Origin: Pisaster brevispinus
Taxonomy: Eukaryota; Echinodermata; Asteroidea; Forcipulatida; Asteriidae
Assembly: GCA_023634235.1 (NCBI GenBank)
Contig: JAMKCF010000007.1
Span: 20,838,592-20,902,591, forward strand
Length of the DNA: 64,000 nt
Direction of reading: 5' to 3'
Part shown: positions 1-14,100 of the stretch, in pieces
How positions within the stretch are numbered: the first letter of the stretch is position 1
Layout: every line of letters begins with the position of its first letter
Translations under genes and position numbers: made by a program
Notes under the pieces: model-generated
The model's input: only the letters and a program-made list of their open reading frames with translations
Databases searched by the model: none
Told to the model about the DNA's origin: nothing

Positions 1-95
1 GGTTGGAATACGCTAAAGTAATACGTACAGCGATGTCATGTTTTAAGAAGATAGAAATGTTTAGAGTCAAACAGAAAACTCTTACAGTGAACAGT

Positions 96-509
96 CTAAG
101 CGTTGTCAACCCATGATTTAACCAACTGAAACTTTACAAAAAATTGAACTGACTTTACCTCTTGATTGTAGTGTAGGACAACATACTTCTTGTATTTTAA
201 TTGCAAAATCATCACTGTAGCTTGTATGCACAACTGACACCAGAGGCAAATATAGAAAAAACAACACAACCTTATCTCTGATATTAAGGTTGTGGCATCT
301 AATGGACGTAAATAAACATCAAAAGGTTTAGGTTCAACGAGACAAAATGTGAACAACTTTTCAATGTAATCATTTGTTCTACAAATAAAGACAAGAATTG
401 AGTTCCCTGGTGAAGGGTCACTAGCTGTGACTTTTTGAGTTATGTAGCAGCTTACATGGGAAATGTCAAAATATTTTTGAAATGTCACTAAATCTACAGT
501 GGCCTGCAT
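96..509 (-). CDS. Unrecognised open reading frame, possibly an exon
   Basis: A 137-codon open frame on the minus strand that I cannot assign to a family. The first two thirds look fairly protein-like, with mixed polar and hydrophobic composition and a segment ending in VEPKPFDVYLRPLD. The last third is Cys/Leu/Tyr-rich and looks less coding. Read as an internal exon, a possible acceptor (TGCAG) lies just inside the Met and a good donor (GAG then GTAAAG) lies near 158. At this base composition an open frame of this length is uncommon but can arise by chance in 64 kb. It sits in what should be intron of the quaking/HOW-like gene on the same strand. It could be an unrelated nested gene, a transposon remnant or noise. 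Confidence 0.2.
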   Translation of the reverse strand: MQATVDLVTFQKYFDISHVSCYITQKVTASDPSPGNSILVFICRTNDYIEKLFTFCLVEPKPFDVYLRPLDATTLISEIRLCCFFYICLWCQLCIQATVMILQLKYKKYVVLHYNQEVKSVQFFVKFQLVKSWVDNA

Positions 510-801
510 TCAAATCAAATAATTATCTCCTGGTCTGTCATCACTGAACAGATATATTTCCATAATTTCCATAGGTCACAAGTCTTATGCTTTCTTTTGA
601 CTATCACAGTAGGCAGCTGTCCATATGGCATTACTTTAGCCCCCTCTATTGGAATGTAAAGAATGGGCATGGAATGTAATTCATTTGGAGGATTTCAGCA
701 GGGGGTGAGTACTAAACTCACTTTATTATAATGTATTTTATTTAACAGAAGAGTTGACCAATCTGTGGTCACAACTGGGCTGTGTTGAGTGCACTGTCTC
801 A

Positions 802-910
802 CCCAGTTTCTTGAGAAGGATAAATTCTTGCCTAGTTTCTTAAGCAGGAGCAATTCGTGCCCAGTTTCTTGAGAAGGAACAATTCTTGCCCAGCTCTTGA
901 GAATGAACAG
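802..910. repeat. 29-bp minisatellite, about 3.8 copies
   Basis: Three complete 29-bp units begin at 802, 831 and 860, and a partial fourth begins at 889. Each starts with CC(C/T)AGTTTCTT and ends in AATTC(T/G)TG. The copies differ by a few substitutions, so the array is not brand new. Confidence 0.8.
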
Positions 911-3784
911 TTTATTAGATTTAACCATGGTTTTAATAACTGTCAAATCTCATCATCAGAAGATACAGTTCATTCGCGAAATAGGTCAAACACACTGAAA
1001 ATAGTTAACTGCACCGTCTTCTTCATTTCCCATTCAGGTTTTTGCGAGCGACCCGGACAAAATGGACCTCATATCTACAGTGTCCCAATCAAACTAATCT
1101 GTTATAATCCACAAAACACTTGATTGATTGCTGGTCCTTGCTCTATGATGAAACTTGTCTAAGGTTGCAGGGCATGGTGCATACAACCATACTTGAATGC
1201 TAATTAAAAGACAAATTAGCTACAGCTTCCTTTGACCTTCATTTTGTGATTCTTGCCTTTAATCATAATTGTACTCTCCACGATTTCAGTGATGACAGAT
1301 TTCAGTGTTTTGACAGTCAATTCTGGTATGTAAAGTAAGTTGTAATATTATTTAGGTCAGGTTTATCACACTGCTCCCCATTTGTATCTTTTATTTATGT
1401 TGATGTGGCATAACTGTATCTTGAACTAAATGACTATAATTTATTCAGGGCAGGCAATGGAGCCCATACATCATCAGATTGCAGACTGTCAAATTGACTC
1501 ATGATATTAATGTTTTATATGCAGGAATGGCTTGTGAGCTGATACAGTTAAGCTGATTAAGCTCTCTGCTTGAGAGTCCAGTTAGGCGTAATGATCAAAA
1601 CAGAGACTTGGGATCTCTTCAAATGCTAGGAGTTACGGAAGAGACACACTGGTATGCTGTGCTTGGGAAATCGCACACACAGACTGGTCCCTTGAACATC
1701 AGCACTGTGCTTGTACAGGATGCATGCAGGAAACCCAACAAAGTATGTTGACAAAATGTGTATGAATGTGACTGTGACCGGAGGCCTGCTTACAAAATTG
1801 TACTGTCTTTATGGATCAGCATTATACATTAATGTATTCTTGCGCATTCTTCTTCTGATCAAGCTTGATCTGCTACATGTACAACAATTCTAAGCCAATC
1901 GTGTCAGCGTGTCATCAAAGACCGATCAGTATGGGTAATAATAATCTAAAGTACTATGAGGGGCCAACCCGGCTTGAAAAAGCACTTCATAAATACTCAC
2001 TATTATTATAATACATTGTATAGAATCCCTTAATATAATACTGAATATGGTTTTTACTTTTAGCCAAGTGTTTTTGGGATGCCCTGTTTTTTAAACATGG
2101 CAGGTTCTCACTGTTTTTAAACACCAGCAAAGTGCTTTTAAGAAGCTTTTTAGAGAAACTGTTGTCAACTAATCAAAAATGTTATCATCCTTTTCCAAAT
2201 CCGTAAACCTTGATACTGAGCTATCAGCACACTTCTGAGTTCAACAGAAAAAGAAACTTTTTGGTAAATGCCTTAAACAAAATCACTAGTTTCTTATCTT
2301 TAAATAGGAACAGTCTGTGCAACAAAAAACTCTCCCCTTTAACTTAATAATAAATTCATTTCACAAAGCCAAATGACAAACTGCCTGTGCTACTTTATCC
2401 ATATGCTTTTTCAATTTATTTTTCATTCCTTGAGTGTGTGATGTGAACTATGAATATATGAAATAACATCTGGATTAATGATACACAGGGCATGTACACT
2501 ACCCTTTGGTACTGGCAATATAACACCTAGTAATGGAACAGTTGTAACTTGATGTTGACAGGCCAAGTTGCCTAGTCAGTGTACATGTACTATGCCTGAT
2601 GTGCATGTCTTGATAATGCGCTTTTAATGGTTACATTTGACATTATGATATTACACCGACTCAAGTTTCTGATAACTACAAACAGAAATATTCCTTTCCT
2701 TGATTGCTGCGAGGTTACTTGGTAATTACCCTCGCTGATTTCCAAGCTAAAAGCTTACAATAAAGGTGGGACTGCTACTAATCATCTTGAAACATATTTC
2801 CTTACAAGTTTCTGTATTTTATTGTATTCATCCATTTTTATATAATATATTTTTTTGAGGGGGGGGGGATGCATGTTAATCAAATTAATGAAATTGCCTG
2901 GACAGTCAATGTATTATCCTTGTAACTTGGCCTTTTGGCTACAAGATTAATGTTCATGAAAAAATTCACTACAATTCGTAGTGATACATCTTGAGGATTC
3001 ATGATTACATCTCTGCACAATTACCCACTCCACTGAGAGAGACCTTTGCAGATTAACTTGATGATAAATGTCACAATTTGATTTATACCTCTAAATTCTG
3101 ATAACCAAATTGTACCTGCACTACGACAATAAGTCTTCTAAAATTGAGCCCTCGCTTTTTTCCAAGTTTCCTTGATTCAGTATCTTGTATGCAAACCAAC
3201 GCGTGGAATATAATGTTCAGGCAAACTAACGTCACCAGAGTCTGACTGAGTGGGTTTTGAGTTACCATGATACCTGAGTTACCTGATTGCATCAGCTTCG
3301 TGTCAAAATGCAACCAATTTTGTCTCCCCAGAAGTGTAGGACTGTCTGTAAAGACTGCTTGATAACGAATGATCAACTAGAGTAGAGATCTTCTCGCGTC
3401 CTCTGGCCAACAGGACGACATCAATGATGTCATACTTAAAGTTCATGGATGGCATTTGACTGCAGTTTACTGAAGAGACAATGAGCCAAGGTCAAGTTCA
3501 TTGTACTCACAGGAATTGAAAGGATTCCAAGCAACAAAAACAGCTCGGACAATCAGTGGCTGATAAATGGATAACATCTTACAGGGATAAGAGATGCTGC
3601 TATTCACTCCAAGGTTACTCAGTTTAGCTTCCTGGCAATCTCTTTCATTTCTTGGCAATTTGAAGGGGTGGGGGCTATCTATTTCTAGTGGTTTCTGTCT
3701 AGTATGTGGTTGTGTTTTTGCCTTGTTTGCATGAACATAATGACTAAATTAATTTGCCATTCTACAATTCAGATGACTTCACAT

Positions 3785-3900
3785 GCCTGGAATTTCATCT
3801 TGGAGAGGGCAAAGCCGTTTTCATTTTGCAAAGGGAAACCAAGGCCAAGACCAGGGCAACAGAGGCCATGTCCTTCATAGCCTCGGCTTAATTCTGGGCT
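3785..3900 (+). repeat. Dispersed repeat family copy 1
   Basis: It shares with 44350-44497 and the reverse complement of 52923-53086 the same ordered blocks: GGAATTTCATCTT-like, GGGCAA, TTTTGCAAAGGG-like, GGCCAAGACCAGGGCAA, and a tail. It carries no coding potential. It is probably a non-autonomous DNA transposon or MITE relic. Confidence 0.55.
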
Positions 3901-5789
3901 GAATTCAAATACAGTATATTTTTAAATACAACATTTTCAAGTTGGCCATTTGATTTTGTGTACCAGGCCCCTATTCCCTTGAGCATTGGCCCAAACTGGA
4001 TGGTACCACCCCTTTAATGTTATTAGCTAAGCTTGTTTGTGCTAACAGCATGCTATTGGAGTCCTAGACACATGCTTCAGTCTTTCCTGCCCTGACACCT
4101 TTCCTCCAGGAAGGAAGCAAGGCCAATTCAGCCTGCCGGTTTCACACACTTGACTGTCTTAAATTATTGATCAAAGCTGATCTCCACCATGCTACAGAAT
4201 CGTCTTGGTTTCAAAACAACCAGCTTTTTATCCGTCATTTACATTCTCCCTACCACACGTTGCTGAGATGCAGTGCTAACTTTCACTTGAAGCACCACTT
4301 ACAAAGAAAAGGGAGTTAAAACCTTCTGAATAATTCTATAAGATATTCAAATACATGCAGAATACTCTTTATTTCTAAATACATGCTGGAACAGTCTGTA
4401 GTCATCTTATTTGTTTGGTTTAGGATTGATCTTGTTCCCAAGGTCCTAGTGTGAGTCAAGGATGTTGGCTGACACTATACAAAATGGTGCCAGACTATTC
4501 TTCTCTTTCAGCCTCAGTTTGGTCATTCCACATCATACAAATCTAGGAAAAGTATATATATTATACCTTAAAACAACCCAAAGCATCTACACAAGTTAAC
4601 ACAGGTTTCACAAAAATAACAACTAACCCTTTTTATTGAAAAACTAGCCTTTCGTTAAAGTTTCATTTCGAAATTCACCAACAGTGTGTTATACATACTC
4701 TGAATCCATCGACGTCAAATGGAAGATTTGATTTAAATTGTAATTTTGTTGTAGCCATTGAACTTAAAATGTTTGGATAAGGTTCAATAAACTCAAATAC
4801 AGCCCATCTCATTGCCAAGGCTAATCATGGGGTAGGAGGCAACACTGACGGCATCAGTTTATTCTGTATGCAGAAGTCGTGCTTAAACACTTTAAATATT
4901 TAAAGCTTTTTTTAACCCTAGCAAATTATTAAAATTCATATTGAGACGAGGGTTAACACAAACTCAGCGATCAGGCCGTTTCAGAACCCCTGACATGTGG
5001 CCAAGCTTTCCCCATGGGAGCTATACGAGCAAAGTCTATCTCCATTGCCATTTAACGCAAAGACGCATTTAGGGCGACACATGGTCAAATACATGGCAAT
5101 TTATATGAGCAATGACAGAGATAGTGAGTGAGGTGTTGGTAAGCAAAAGCACACACTTTATTTTAACGGAGGCCTGAAGTGCATTTGAAAATGTCTTTTG
5201 GCTCCCAAGGTAGACATCATTGCCAAATGAGATTGGAGCAAGATGGAAGGAGTAACGGTACATGTACATTAGCAATGGTAACTCCGGGGGATTAAAAATA
5301 TAACTCAACAACCTTTACATGTGCATTACACATCTTCTCAAGTAAGTATCTGTACATCAGGAACACTTGGGATTTTTCTTTTGCTTCTTTTTAAAATCCT
5401 CTTGTAAAGTGGGTTAACATATTTTGCTTTCAGGGGATTTAAATGCAGATGAAATCTCCCAGACAGTTTGGATAGCTTTCAGGTTGACTTGCTGAGCTCC
5501 AAAGCCTTTGGAAATTGCATATTGATCACTCGCCCATACCTTCAAAAGTTTGAATACCAGTGGCCAAAATGATAGAACAGCTCTTTTTATTTCCAATAAA
5601 GCATGTTTGGCAACTGAAAAACACCCCCAAAAGACCCCCAATGTAGTGTTATAATGTTGCAAAAATTGTTCTTAATAATAGAGATTTCATTTCTTCCACA
5701 AGACAAGAAAGTAGTCTCGGTGAGTATTTAAGCTTTGAAAAAACACGATTATATACTTTGAAAGGTTGTCCGCGTACACATAGTACATG

Positions 5790-6000
5790 CTCATAATAAG
5801 CTTGGCTAAGTGATATCTCACCCTGCCTTTCACCTCTGTGGTCCCTGGTTCGAATCCCACCTTAGATGGAGCCTTGCATAAGAACTGGGTTTTCAGTTCC
5901 TAATTTATTCTAAGGCCACTCTTTCCTCCAGTTTTCTCTAAAAACTGAGAATGTCTTTGTTGTCTTTGTTGTCTTCCCTACACAGATATCATAACCATAA
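5790..6000 (+). repeat. tRNA-derived SINE-like segment
   Basis: It contains a good pol III B-box (GGTTCGAATCC, about 5848-5858) about 45 bp after an A-box-like TGGCTAAGTG, followed by a non-tRNA body rich in TTTTCTCTAAAAA and TTTGTTGTCTTCC. It does not fold into a full cloverleaf, so I read it as a SINE fragment and not a working tRNA gene. Confidence 0.45.
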
Positions 6001-7411
6001 TTGCTCCGCTTAACCCAGGTGTATAAGTGGGAAACTGAGAGGGCCGAGACAGTACTGTGTTGGATTAACCCCTTAGCACTAACTTAAGCAGCTTGGAGTT
6101 GTATCAATATTATCTTCAGGCCTACAGGTTTTGGTGCTAGTCACTTATGGGGATCATGGTTTTGGCACTCGAAAGATTCAAATAAAAATAAAAAAGTTTA
6201 AATGTTTCAGGAGGTATTTTTATGAATGTTGCACTGCTTTTCATTAGTAACCTATTTTTCTTTTTGTCCCATGACTATTAATATTACTGTGGCATTTAGC
6301 AATAAACAGATTATTAAGTTTATATAATAAAAAAGACTGCAGATGGTTAACATTAATTTACGATAAATAATTCCATCTAAAAACGAATAACCAGTCCTTC
6401 CTCGTGAACTTTTCCCCTTTCAGTGTAATAGGATTGCTCCCAGAAAATCTGCTGTGAACACCCCAAAGTCAATTGCCCTGGGGGAAAATGACACAGAAAT
6501 ATCGCTCGCAGTCTGCACCGAGAGGGAAATAGTAATGTAATAAATGCCGTATTCTAGAATGATGAGCGGGCTGAATGTTTAACAGTGCAAGAGACATTTT
6601 GTGTTCAGGGAAATGAAGTTCATGTATAATCCAGGCACAGTCAAAGTGCACATGAACTCACCAGGGCACCACCATGTTGTTATTGTAGGAGCTTTTACCT
6701 ACAGGGAAACTAATTAACTACTTGAAGACCACTAGTAAATGGATGCATAAACTATTACTAATTGTCATTCCAAAAAGTCTGGGTTCAAGATATTGCTCCA
6801 TTTGGTGCCAGACATCCTGGGTGAATCTGCATTTGAAGTTAAACATGCAGCTATGCATGGTGGAAATAGACAATAAGGGTAGGTTTGTGGTAACACCATG
6901 TGATAAATCACAAGTGAGTAGTGTGTCTCCAAGGACAGCCAGTTTGTAGGATTTTTTGACAAGTATACTCTGATCATCTTCTGGTCAAACCGGTTGTTCT
7001 CACCGCAACTCAATAAGAGATTTATTACATGGTGTTACTGCAAACCAACTCCTTACAATCTGCATTTCTTTTCTTAGAATTTAAAAGAGAAAACAACTGT
7101 GTGGAATCTGAGCAGAAAACCAAGTTGCAAGAGAAAAATAAACAAGTAATTTAATACACTCTGAATTGTGTTTGTTTATTTTTACAGTCTGTTCTGTGGA
7201 TACCTGCAACTTTTTCTTATTACATACTTCAAGAACATCTCATCCAGTTTGAACATTTATTAAGGACATAAAAAGCCTTTTTTTTTATCGTACCATTTGA
7301 ATGTAAGTGCAAAACCAAAAATAAAGACATTCTGTTTTCAATTTGACAGGGTGGAAGTCTACCTTTTTAATTAATAATTGAGAAGCAATCTGGGTAACAT
7401 TGCCATCCAAT

Positions 7412-7436
7412 ACACACACACACACACACACACACA
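7412..7436. repeat. (AC)n microsatellite
   Basis: An uninterrupted AC dinucleotide run of about 12 units within the STAR-gene intron region. Confidence 0.9.
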
Positions 7437-8050
7437 AGGAATTTGCATTTGTAATCAGTAGTCGGATCTGCCTGTAGTTTCATCCCTCATGCAAATCACG
7501 CCTTGCTACCCCCCTCCATAGTAGCGAGCTACGCCAAACAGCACCAGCGTCAAGGGCTTGTAAACCCAACCCCGATAGAGGTGACAAGGAGTGCCTTGAG
7601 AATCAAGTCCTTGAGTACTTCAACTGGACGGGAACGCAGTCGGAATTTCTGACACGTTCACACTGCCCAACTTGGAGCCTTCTATTATCCTCATCATCAT
7701 TGAGATACACTTTAGGATATAGCTATCTGCTTATATATCTAGAGTTCATTGCAACTGAAGCAAGTCACTGTGCATGGCGTAACACACGAGGGCCAGCGTT
7801 GGTTTAGAGAAATGAACATATATTTCAAACCTCCGGCTCCAGGGCATGTCCGAATGCTCACCTTTGTATAACTTCATTGGAACAAGTGCTCAAAATATCA
7901 GAAAGTACAAAATAAAAGCGGTCTGATATCTTGTGACTTTTTTTTTATCAACAAAAGACTGAGAGAACTCACTTTTCAAATAATATTGTTATGAAAATGT
8001 TATTTTCAAATGGGTAGATGTTACCAGTGAAGTATCATCTACATACTTAC

Positions 8051-8184
8051 ATCTGGGTATGTTTTCACAGGAACAAAAAGCTTTTCTGAGAGTGTAGTCG
8101 TTTGGCCGCTGGGGTCTGGAAGCATGAGGGGTTGTTGTGTCTCAGTGTTAAAGTTGTACATACTCTTGCGTACTTTGCTGATTT
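8051..8184 (-). CDS. Quaking/HOW-like STAR RNA-binding protein, coding exon 2
   Basis: Minus-strand exon bounded by an acceptor (TTTCTGTACTCAG at the 8185 side) and a donor GTAAGT (8045-8050). It reads EISKVRKSMYN ... PLMLPDPSG ... LSEKLFVPVKTYPD. This matches the end of QUA1 and the linker to the KH domain in Quaking and Held-out-wings proteins (EISRVRKDMY ... EKLYVPVKEYPD from memory). The splice phase agrees with exon 1: the codon for the first Glu is split G|AA. The exon ends exactly after the conserved Asp, in phase 0, as expected before the KH-core exon. That next exon is not in the window. No in-frame stop. Confidence 0.9.
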
Positions 8185-11100
8185 CTGAGTACAGAAAAGA
8201 AAGAAGAAGCAGATATGAGTACAAGTAAACAAAGTTCATCTTCCTTTAGTTTAATGTCACTTCCCACATGTAGGTTAATTCAATTCTATGAGTGGCTGAT
8301 AAACAGTAAAACAAAGAAATATTGGAAAAATATCAGAACAGCAGTTCATCGGAAATCATTGAGATGATAACAAAAAATCACACACTACTTAAACACCGCC
8401 CTCTTGAGGTTTCTTAAGTCAACACTTGAAATCCAATGATAAACATCCTTATGCTAATAACAAAAGTGATATCAATATTACTATTCAAAGATACTTGTTA
8501 AAGCATGTACAATCATATCAACATGAATAACCTTGATACAGATAGCAAAAAACCACTACACGCACACTGAGCACGAACACCAACCCAAAAATGACACAAC
8601 AAGTTGTATCAGCCGAGGGTAGCTGCGCCCCTTTTGACCCTGAATCATACAATCAGCACTCAGTCGTAGCCAGACTCAGGGAGTGTTAAGTACAAGAACG
8701 TAATGTTAACAGTCAGTGTGACAGCATTGGCTGTGTAGTGGCACAGGAACTCCAACATTGTGGAGTGTTTGCACTCCATGTTTACCTTGCCCTTGTTTGG
8801 CAGTATGGCTATGTAGCACTGGAGTACAGAGTAAATACAATCAAAATTTACATAGCCTGGTAAAGAGGTTTAAAATTTCTGTTTATTCCAATTTGTGTCT
8901 CCTTGAATACTATAAAGGGGTTTTCTCAAGGCAGTGTCAATACAGTTTACCTCAAGCTGTTGCAATGTCTGCTAATTTTATACAAAGAATTTCTGAGCTG
9001 TACACAGATGAAAAAAGTTTCAGTTGAGTCGCATCCGGCAAGAAATTTGTCAGTGCCAAAACTGATCAGACAAAATGCCTACATCAATGGCATTTTTCAG
9101 CATACCCCCAACACTATCTCTTGTACACAAAGTTACACTAACACACAAATTTGTACCTGTTGTCTAAACATTGAAACCTTAAGAGTGATCAAATGTTAGT
9201 ATACACATCTTCTTCAGACACTTAGCTTTGAATATTTCCTGAGCCATGAAAATGGGCCAGGGACTGAAGCAGGTAACCTCTGTGGGACATTTGTATTGCT
9301 ACTTTTTGTAATAAGCAATAGATTCCCAAATAGAACACTCACACACTAAGGAAAGATTGAATCCTTCACCAATCATTTTGTCCATAGCATGCCTTGAATC
9401 TTGATTCATATTAAGTATGTATACTGACAGACAGCTTACATTTAAATGTACTGCCTCCAAAGGAACTTACCCTTACATGTCTAAAGCGGTCATAAAACCA
9501 TGGGATGGCTTTTCCTGTCTAATTTAATGTCTAATAAAAACATCTGGCCCTGATCTGTAGGTTAAAGAGAGGAACCAATGATCTGGAACTGACCAGTATT
9601 CTCCTGATGAGGTTTAATTTTAAGCAGTTCTCCCCGTAGAGGTTACCAGCAGAAAATCCTCTCAACAACATCAACTACATGTCTTGAATTTCAATTTCTT
9701 AAATTAAAGCAAATGCCCGACAGAGGTATACTCGTTCTGATCATAAATTTTTAACATAAGCATGAAAATAAAAAGGTCAAGAGTATAAATCTGATAGTTT
9801 TGAAATCAATGTTGGTTTTATACAATAGTATGGTCCGTTAAAAGAAGTCCACTTGAAATACGTGTAGTGTAGTACTTCTGTGCAAGCAGCCTTACATTAC
9901 TGTACATCCATACCTACGCTAGTTATTGACATTAATAACTTATCAAGCTGGCGATATTTACTCTATGAGATTAAACCCCAGTTATAAAATTGTATTTGAA
10001 CAATGCGAGTCAACAGAGCAGGGAAAACTATGATAAATGGTGGAAGGAACCGTGTCCGGAACACAAAACAGGTCTTGGTGATCTTAGGGTTTGTAAACAT
10101 GGCAAGACGGCACATGCGTGTGTGTTCACCATTTCAGGGATTGTAGATCGAAGAAAGCTGCGTCTGCCTAACAACCTAGTGGGGTTACAACAATATTGTT
10201 TTAGTGTTCTGACTAAAAACATTATGGTGGGGGAGGGGGCTGTTCAAACTTCAGCGTATTTTGAAATTGTACTAAGATGATATTTCTATGTAATTTTTAC
10301 AATTTCATAAGTTTCAGAAAGCTTGACAATTAATTGGGACCTTAAACAAACTTTTGTTTAAATGTAAGATTTAGCATCTTTGAGTTTTTCTAGGTGCATT
10401 CAAAGTGTTACACATCAAATGAAGAATCTATCAAGTGTCAACAGAATTCAGATCAATGGAATCTCAACGCTGTTGTGACCTTCATTTTGTGTGACTAGGA
10501 ATACATTCCTCACACATAGACAGTGAATATTGAGCCTTGATTACATGGATATCATAATTACTCGCTAGCAACTGGAATTCTCCAGCAGTAATTATCAAGA
10601 TTCTGAAGATACTCTTACCCAGCCTGTTTGCTTCCTACACCAACGCAATTATTAGAACTGAAATGAAATGCATTTCTTAAATGACATTTGGCCGCTGAGC
10701 TGTACAGTATGCCTACTGTCACACTTGCCTTCAATAGCCATGAATAATCTTTAAATATTCATAAGCCTAATTTTCTGCATAGATCCTCATGAAGGTTGTC
10801 AGTAGCTTCTACAGAGGGATGACTGCTGAGTACAATACTGTCTGGTCGGTGTAAGGCTCAGACTTTAATTAATTTAATCCAATTAAATGGAGAGTTCAAG
10901 ATATATCTTGTGGGTTTCTTAATAAATTACAGGACCTTAGTGTTTACATTCCAAAGGAATAAAATGGATTGATAAATCACTTTTGTCTTTCTTCATTCAA
11001 AGTTTTTGTCTAAGGAACACAATGATAAAGAACATTTTTTGTCTCGCAAAAATTATCACTTCTTTCAAATGTTTTTCACTCCAAACATTTGTTCAGTGTA

Positions 11101-14100
11101 TGTAAATATTTAAAACATGTTGTGTACACACATATGCATTAAACCAGTGTTACTTGGAACCTTGGCCTACAATTACACCCTGCATTTTCTAGTAACAAAA
11201 GCATTTCAATGTTACCACAAGATCCATAAAATTTAACAGCAAGCTATGCATTTATGAAGCATAACATAAAGTTTCTAAGAATGACTTTCAAAACCAGCTC
11301 ATTAATGACTCTACCACATTATACCTTTGGAAAGCCAAGATAAGAATACAGCAGACTACACATTCTTGTGAGACCAAAAATCCTTCCAACCCAATTAAGG
11401 ACCTAACTCTATACCCAAATAAGGTCAAAAAATTCACAACACAACTCCAACTGTACACCAAGTAACCATGTGATGTCTCAGGGAAAGGGTCTGTGCCCAG
11501 ACAGTGGTGAAAGACACACAGTGCAGCTTGGCTCATCAATACACACTTCCAACCAGACCAATTCGGTTTAGATTTAGTTGGCAAACTTAGCTCAGGAAAT
11601 CTCACCCATTAACTCAGCCAATTTCAATCAGAGATCCATTACAATTCGGAAACAAAATCTGCACAGGATGAAAGTGGGACCAAAGCCATTTGATGCGAAA
11701 ACGAGAAAACTTTGAAAATCGGTACCACTTTCTTTAACCGAATTGATTTGATGCAAGCTCACGCAAATTCCAGGCAATTTGGTTTCTTCTTTGGGTTTCT
11801 AAATTCTGTAAAGAGCAATTGTGAACCTGGATATTTGCTGATTAATCTTTTATGCACCTTTCCAAGAAAAAGTATCATTAAAGATTTTGAATGTCACCAT
11901 TTTTATTATTGACACTTGAGCACTAGGATTAATGCAACCCACATGTAAAGAGTACATCTACAGAACTGTTACAATTAAGCAGTGCAAACATCCTATGAAT
12001 GATTCTGGAAGCCATTAAGGATGTATCATGAACTTAAAGAGGCTGGTAGGCATGTAAACATCCTCTGAGCTTTGCTTGGGTCCCATGGGTTACCAACTAT
12101 CTGACATGGAAACTCAAAGATTGGGGCTAGTAGCTGTCAGTAAAATTGTTACTTGAAATAATTTCTTCAGTTCTAATTTATCTCCAGGAAAAGCACATGG
12201 CTGTGACAATCATATGCAGACTGCGTTCATTATGTAGGAAGACTTCCAGCAAGATTTGGCTTACATGTATAATAAGGGCAGGTGATAAAAAGCCCGGTCT
12301 CAATGGGCAGATGACATATGACTTGAAGAGATTGATCATGCTTTGTCAGAATAGATGAGATTGGCTGAAACATCACAATGTCAAACTCATTTATTGCCTC
12401 AGAGCCTGTAAAGGTGAAATATTTATGTTTGAAAAGCCACGGTGGTGAAGGTGAGATGCTACAACTTAATTTGTGCTGAATACTGTCACACTACATTCAG
12501 ATTATAAACTCTAGTGGCTTAATTGCAGACCAGGAATATATTCACATAATTAAGCAATACAAAATTCTAAAAACCAAGTATATTTTACATGATGATTTCT
12601 ACACCAATGATAAATCATCTGTTAATTCCACACATTGATTAGACACTCTCTCTTTAATTTAATATCTTTTGCAATACCTCCTGACATGCAAAGAGATACA
12701 TGGACATTAAGCCTATGCTTCAATCAACCTTAAATAATAGAGGAACGTTAATTACTGTGCAGAACCTTCCTGTCATCTCTCATAATAAATGCAGACAAGC
12801 TTGTATTGCAACTTATTGATTTGTTACACGCTCTATGATTAGTCCATCCAGTCTTGTTACTGGATTATTCCTCATTGGATTACAAGCTTCTTTGATGTTT
12901 GACAAATATTTCCTTTTAATTCAGTTGATTTAAATGAAGACAACTGAAGGTATTATTTCCAGATTTTAATTTGTTATTGTCCGGGATGTGAACAACTGAT
13001 ACTTGTTAAAGACGGTAATGATTATTTACCTAGGAAATGTTTTTAGATCACAAGAGGCTATTGAATTAGATATATTTATATATTGGGTTTTGGGTTTGAA
13101 CAATTGTCAGTCTTGATCCGCATAGCTTTGGACCAGTTTTCTCAGAACCTTGAGCATCATGTTGAACTTTCACTTTCACAGACTGGTATTGTGTTAAACA
13201 GTGGACTACTCAATTGATCAAACTATAATGGTACACTTGAAACTGTTGCAACTTTACTTTAATACCAACATGGATGCATTTACAGACGCTTATAGTCTGA
13301 AAGCATACACTGCCTTATGGCTGCAACGCACACTATCCTAGTAGCAGTTGCCAAACGTGCCATCCTAACGTATTCGCTACATGTAAAAAAATATAATAAT
13401 AAACCCTTCTCAAGACACAAAAATCGTTTATGATATCCACGTACAAACCATTCATAACAATAAGTCATTGCTACGTGTATAACAGGATTCAAGGTCTGTT
13501 CCTTCAAACAATAACACAACTTCCTTTGGATTGGTACAGTGGGGCGGAAACGCATAATCACATCAAATGTAAGGGCCAGTGGGTCGAGTAGTTAACTAGT
13601 TATGTACAACACCAGCAAAGCAACCCGTCAATGACTGGCAGTGGGTCGGTCAACATCATCGATTTCCAAGTGGATATTGAAAAAGATGGGTATACCTGCT
13701 TTATGATGTTGATTTTGGAATCGAAGTTGTCATTCATTCGGTGTCAATTATGAACAGTTACGTGCGCAGTGAACGGGCCGAGCGAATAAAACAACCAGCA
13801 ACATAATATTGGATAAACATTGTGCTTTTTTAATAACAGCATGTTATGTAATTAATGTTATCTCTCGTTTTTACATTTCTGCTTTTTAAATTATCAGAAA
13901 AATGTCTTAAGTGTGTGTTCTAATGTTGAAGTAGACTACATAATTCAAGCTAAACTTAACCTTCAATATTTCAACAGACATCTTAATAACATTTTGATTA
14001 GTTTGTTCCTAGTTAAAGCAAGATGACCTATACACCAGGCCCTTTACATTTTTATAGCTTGATCTGAAACAAGTCAGTCATACAAAGTTGAAACTTCATT

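Larger units (their letters stand above)
1..8050 (-). other. Intron (or downstream part) of the quaking/HOW-like gene
   Basis: This stretch lies downstream of coding exon 2 on the minus strand. I looked on that strand for the expected next exon (KH core, GRILGPRG-like, and the following IMVRGKGS-like part) and did not find it. The remaining exons are therefore probably beyond position 1. The stretch holds a 29-bp minisatellite (802-910), one copy of a dispersed repeat (3785-3900), a tRNA-derived SINE-like segment (about 5790-6000), a short poly-G run near 2860 and an (AC)n tract (7412-7436). One minus-strand open frame (96-509) is listed separately. I see no other convincing coding exon. Confidence 0.55.

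Noticed and set aside
3083..3376. Minus-strand frame with an IMVT string, considered as the missing KH exon
   Set aside because: It lacks the GRILGPRG-like loop, the glycine pattern and correct splice phase; the resemblance is four residues only.
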